This document shows, piece by piece, positions 4,353 to 7,475 of a DNA stretch of 7,475 nucleotides (position 1 is its first letter; the number at the start of each line of letters is the position of its first letter). A model generated the notes under the pieces. It did no database searches and was not told the DNA's origin. It worked only from the letters and a program-made list of their open reading frames with translations. The translations under genes and the position numbers were made by a program. Location: positions 1-7,475 of the forward strand of contig JAUVJK010000041.1 of assembly GCA_030592425.1 (NCBI GenBank), read 5' to 3'. This DNA is from Candidatus Moraniibacteriota bacterium. GTDB lineage: Bacteria > Patescibacteriota > Minisyncoccia > Moranbacterales > GCA-2747515.

Positions 4353-6824
4353 ATGTTACATTCTAAATTATCAAATAAACTCACGCTGCATGCAAAAAAA
4401 AGTTTGCGAAATGCAGAGGATATTGCACATTTTGATGGTGCAAAAAAAATAAAACCTTTTCACCTTCTTTATGCAATTCGTTGCGAAAATGGATGTGTTG
4501 GCAATGCTCTACTGACAACAATGGGTCTTACAACAGATCTTTTTGAGAGTCATATGACATCAAAAAAGAAAAAGAAAAAGAAATCTCAACGCTCTCTCTC
4601 CCTCTCAAAAGAGTTGAAAACGATCATCACAGCAGCCTATGCAACGGCACGAGAACTTCATTATCCTTATGTTGGTACAGAGCATCTGATCTATGCACTC
4701 ATTGAATCAAATGATGAGCGCATCCAAAAAATAACTGGAGAAATTAAAGATGAACAACCTACGCCATCACCTACACCGTATGCAATGGGTCGCAATCCAA
4801 TCCCTGGTAATGCCCGGATGTTTGATTTTGCAAATATTGGTCTCAATGAATCCCCTACGACAGATTCGACAACGCCACATCTCGATCAGTATTGCACCGA
4901 CCTGAGCGACCATAAGGTCACAGAAGAAGCTCCTATCATCGGTCGTAGTGATGAAATGCTGCGCATGATGCATATACTTGCACGCAAAAATAAGAACAAT
5001 CCTCTTCTTCTCGGTGAGCCTGGTGTAGGAAAAACAGCGATCGTTGTTCATCTTGCACAAATGATGCGTTCAGAAAGCATCCCTCATCACCTTCATGGCA
5101 AACGTATCCTTACGCTCGATCTCACAACACTGATTGCTGGAACAAGCTTTCGCGGTGAATTTGAAACACGGATCAAAGAAGTAATTCGTGAAGCGATCAA
5201 CGCAAAAAATATTATTCTCTTTATCGATGAACTTCATACGCTCATCGGTGCAGGTAATATTGGTGGCACACTTGATGCTGCGAATATCCTCAAACCAGCA
5301 CTTGCACGTGGACAACTTCGTATCATCGGGGCAACAACATTCGACGAATACAAAAAACACATTGAAAAAGATGCTGCTCTTGCCCGACGTTTTCAAAAAT
5401 TGATTGTCGCAGAGCCATCTCTTGAAGAAGCAAAAAAAATGTTATGGGGCACACGTAAACAATATGAACAATATCATCATATTATTATTACAAAACAGAT
5501 CAGTAATACCGCCGTCGATCTCAGTGTTCGATACTTCCCTGATCGATTCCTCCCAGATAAGGCGATTGATGTGATCGATGAAGCTGCTGCGCGTGTACGC
5601 AATCGTCGCCGTGATCAAAAATCATACAAGCGTATCGAGTTTGAACATGAACTTAAAGAATTAATTTTACAAAAAACACAGTTTATCCGTGCAGAAGACT
5701 ATGATCACGCATCGGGACTCCGCAAAAAAGAAGCAACTCTTACAAAAAAAATAATTATACTCCAGAAGAAAGAGCAAAGAACTTCCGCCAAGCCAAAAGA
5801 AGAAATAACACTTGATGATCTTTATGATACCATCGCGACTATGACCGGCATGCCACGAGACAAGATCACAGATGATATTTCACAGCGCATCATGAACACT
5901 GATAAACTTCTCAGCAAAAAAGTAATTGGTCAGAAAGAAGCTCTTGCAAAGATCCAACAAACACTTATTCGATCATTTAGTGGCGTTGCAAATATTGATC
6001 GCCCACTTGGATCCTTTCTTTTTCTCGGACCAACTGGTGTTGGGAAAACAATGACAGCAAAATTACTTGCACATGATATCTTTGACACCAAAGATGCTCT
6101 TATTCGTGTAGACATGAGTGAATTCATGGAGCGACATAATGTCGCAAAACTCATTGGAGCACCCGCAGGCTACGTTGGCTACGGAGAGGGTGGCACACTG
6201 ACAGAAAAGGTACATCGCACGCCGCACGCTGTCGTTCTTTTTGATGAAATTGAGAAAGCTCATCCTGACGTCCTTAATGTCCTCTTACAAATTCTTGAGG
6301 AAGGATATCTTACAGATGCAGAAGGGCGCACAACTGATTTTTCTCATGCTATTATTATTCTCACATCCAATATTGGTACGTCTGAATTTAGTAGCTCTGC
6401 AAATCTTGGCTTCGGTGAAGCGCATAACAAAAAAACACGTGCAGTAGACTTTAATAAGATCAGACATACAGCGGTTGACCAACTCAAAAAACAAATGAAA
6501 CCCGAGTTGATCAATCGTCTTGATCATATCATTGTTTTTCAGGCGTTAGACAAAAAGGAGATCACAAAGGTTACGCGTGCAGAATTAAACATACTCAAAA
6601 AACGACTTCGTGCTAAAAAGATCATTCTTTCTTGGTCACCTGCTGTTGTTGCGCATATTACAAAAAAAAGTATTTCATTTCATGAAGGTGCTCGCGCCGT
6701 ACGACGAACGTTGCAAAATGATATAGAGAGCGTTATTGCAGAATATCTCATCGCACACAATGAACGACCATTACAACTTGCATTACATCTAAAGAAAGAT
6801 CTGATAATAGTCACATCACATTAG
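4353..6824 (+). CDS. clpC: ClpC-type AAA+ protein unfoldase (Clp protease ATPase subunit)
   Basis: 823 residues from ATG 4353, close to the usual ClpC length (about 810-830). Cytoplasmic hexamer that unfolds proteins and feeds them to ClpP. Domains: Clp_N (1-130; its two repeats are separated by seven lysines, 71-77), a Pro/Ser/Thr-rich linker (about 131-170), and D1 with Walker A GEPGVGKT (221-228), Walker B FIDE (D292/E293), pore loop SFRG (265-268) and Arg finger region ALARRF. A short middle domain (about 420-480) has a UVR-like helix, the ClpC signature rather than the long ClpB coil. D2 has Walker A GPTGVGKT (559-566), Walker B LFDE (D631/E632), pore loop GYVGYGEGG, and sensor 2 GAR. 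NLGF (684-687) matches the ClpP-docking tripeptide loop. An in-frame TTG at 4293 would add 20 residues unlike Clp_N and overlaps promoter sequence, so it is rejected. There is no clear Shine-Dalgarno. The stop is TAG. Confidence 0.95.
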   Translation: MLHSKLSNKLTLHAKKSLRNAEDIAHFDGAKKIKPFHLLYAIRCENGCVGNALLTTMGLTTDLFESHMTSKKKKKKKSQRSLSLSKELKTIITAAYATARELHYPYVGTEHLIYALIESNDERIQKITGEIKDEQPTPSPTPYAMGRNPIPGNARMFDFANIGLNESPTTDSTTPHLDQYCTDLSDHKVTEEAPIIGRSDEMLRMMHILARKNKNNPLLLGEPGVGKTAIVVHLAQMMRSESIPHHLHGKRILTLDLTTLIAGTSFRGEFETRIKEVIREAINAKNIILFIDELHTLIGAGNIGGTLDAANILKPALARGQLRIIGATTFDEYKKHIEKDAALARRFQKLIVAEPSLEEAKKMLWGTRKQYEQYHHIIITKQISNTAVDLSVRYFPDRFLPDKAIDVIDEAAARVRNRRRDQKSYKRIEFEHELKELILQKTQFIRAEDYDHASGLRKKEATLTKKIIILQKKEQRTSAKPKEEITLDDLYDTIATMTGMPRDKITDDISQRIMNTDKLLSKKVIGQKEALAKIQQTLIRSFSGVANIDRPLGSFLFLGPTGVGKTMTAKLLAHDIFDTKDALIRVDMSEFMERHNVAKLIGAPAGYVGYGEGGTLTEKVHRTPHAVVLFDEIEKAHPDVLNVLLQILEEGYLTDAEGRTTDFSHAIIILTSNIGTSEFSSSANLGFGEAHNKKTRAVDFNKIRHTAVDQLKKQMKPELINRLDHIIVFQALDKKEITKVTRAELNILKKRLRAKKIILSWSPAVVAHITKKSISFHEGARAVRRTLQNDIESVIAEYLIAHNERPLQLALHLKKDLIIVTSH
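4563..4583 (+). repeat. (AAAAAG)3 hexanucleotide repeat encoding seven lysines in clpC
   Basis: Three copies of AAAAAG plus AAA. It encodes Lys71-Lys77 in the loop between the two Clp_N repeats. Gain or loss of a hexamer would keep the reading frame and change only the number of lysines. Confidence 0.85.
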
Positions 6825-6861
6825 ATCATTTTTGTTTTCTTATTCTATTACGATTACTCGC

Positions 6862-7475
6862 ATGCTTAGCGAAAATATCAATAAAATTAGTACTTTTTTT
6901 CTTGATATATTATTCCCGATCCGTTGTCTTCATTGTCGTACTTATGATACATGGCTCTGCGATACCTGTTGTGATGTATTGCCACTTCTCACGGAGCAAG
7001 TCTGTCCGCACTGCAAAAAAGGTCACACGCCACATGGGAGTACATGTCCACTTTGCTTCAAAGATCATCACGTACTCGATGGTGTACTTGTTGCATCACA
7101 CCGAGATGATATACTTCTAAAGAAGGTCATTCATTACTACAAATACCGTTTTATTGAAGACCTCCGTATTCCACTCGGAAGACTGCTACAAAATATCCTG
7201 ATCCACAATCCAACAATGCCCCGCGTGGATATGATCATGCCAGTACCACTCCACACGCGAAGACTGCGCTGGCGCGGTTTTAATCAAGCATTATCCCTTG
7301 CACAAGAACTTCGCACTGACGCGCTGGTAATACCAGACAATCTTATCCGCACACGTTACACAGCCCCACAAGTACAGATGCGTCAAAAGGATGCTCGCAC
7401 CCACAATCTCACAGGAGCTTTTGATCTCCTGCATCCTGATACTGTGGAAGATAGAGATATTCTCCTCGTTGATGA
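6862..7475 (+). CDS. comF: ComF-family zinc-ribbon phosphoribosyltransferase (3' end cut by window edge)
   Basis: 204 complete codons are visible from ATG 6862. Four CxxC pairs (C22/C25, C33/C36, C48/C51, C62/C65) form the double zinc-ribbon head of ComF. The phosphoribosyltransferase part follows: LLKKVIHYYKYRF (85-97), PVPLHTRRLRWRGFNQA (127-143), the RYTAPQ...RxxNLTGAF segment typical of the family, and finally DILLVDD, the opening of the PRPP-binding loop (usually DDxxTTG). The frame runs off at base 7475, so about 20-40 residues are probably missing. ComF is a cytoplasmic protein needed for transformation in Bacillus and Haemophilus; its exact substrate is unknown to me. It lies 37 bases after clpC with no terminator or evident promoter between, so it is likely co-transcribed. 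The gap is pyrimidine-rich with no Shine-Dalgarno. Start chosen as the first ATG before the conserved LFPxRCxxC segment. Confidence 0.92.
   Translation, partial: MLSENINKISTFFLDILFPIRCLHCRTYDTWLCDTCCDVLPLLTEQVCPHCKKGHTPHGSTCPLCFKDHHVLDGVLVASHRDDILLKKVIHYYKYRFIEDLRIPLGRLLQNILIHNPTMPRVDMIMPVPLHTRRLRWRGFNQALSLAQELRTDALVIPDNLIRTRYTAPQVQMRQKDARTHNLTGAFDLLHPDTVEDRDILLVD

Noticed and set aside
4767..5396. Two minus-strand open frames of about 97 and 108 codons opposite clpC (4767-5060 and 5070-5396)
   Set aside because: They lie antisense to conserved D1 motifs of ClpC, their Cys-rich products resemble no family, and they have no start signals.
5930..6527. Minus-strand frames opposite clpC D2
   Set aside because: They are shadows of the conserved Walker A/B region on the other strand.
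6825..6861. Terminator or promoter between clpC and comF
   Set aside because: No GC-rich stem precedes the T-rich stretch and no convincing -35/-10 pair is seen.
6902..7120. Plus-strand 72-codon frame within comF
   Set aside because: It is an out-of-frame reading of comF; the comF frame carries all eight zinc-ribbon cysteines.
1..7475. CRISPR array, tRNA, rRNA, insertion sequence or phage genes
   Set aside because: No spaced direct repeats, cloverleaf, transposase motif or terminal inverted repeats were seen; all long frames belong to chromosomal housekeeping or pilus genes.

Overview
The window looks like a piece of an AT-rich bacterial chromosome (roughly 40% GC by eye). It has two divergent gene groups that leave a 191-base intergenic region at 4162-4352. 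Every gene reads cleanly in the standard bacterial code, with no in-frame TGA, so the recoded-TGA lineages are unlikely. A type IV pilus set without outer-membrane genes, short spacers and an almost complete lack of Shine-Dalgarno sequences fit a monoderm Patescibacteria/CPR-like organism (for example a Parcubacteria relative). That placement is inference, not proof.

Left side, minus strand, transcribed towards base 1: pilM (actin-like cytoplasmic ring protein), pilN and pilO (bitopic membrane alignment proteins), then a pilB/GspE-type assembly ATPase. The ATPase starts at a GTG at 1660 and runs off the left edge only a few residues before its expected C-terminus. Together they form the inner-membrane platform and the extension motor of a type IV pilus. 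PilP and PilQ are absent from the expected place after pilO, where pilB follows directly.

Middle: the divergent intergenic region. It holds a probable extended -10 promoter for the pil operon (minus strand) and one or two overlapping promoters for clpC (plus strand). The clpC promoter is overlaid by a 17-bp tandem heptad that resembles the CtsR operator of Firmicutes.

Right side, plus strand: a full-length ClpC-type double AAA+ unfoldase with a UVR-containing middle domain and a ClpP-binding LGF tripeptide. It is followed 37 bases later by a ComF-family zinc-ribbon phosphoribosyltransferase that is cut by the right edge just after the start of its PRPP loop.

Read together, pilus assembly, ComF and ClpC suggest a DNA-uptake or surface-attachment locus with a protein-quality-control gene beside it. 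I see no clearly unprecedented system. The points most worth a second look are the clpC start and operator region, the degenerate N-domain of ClpC, the missing PilM-binding motif in PilN, and the translation-start signals.
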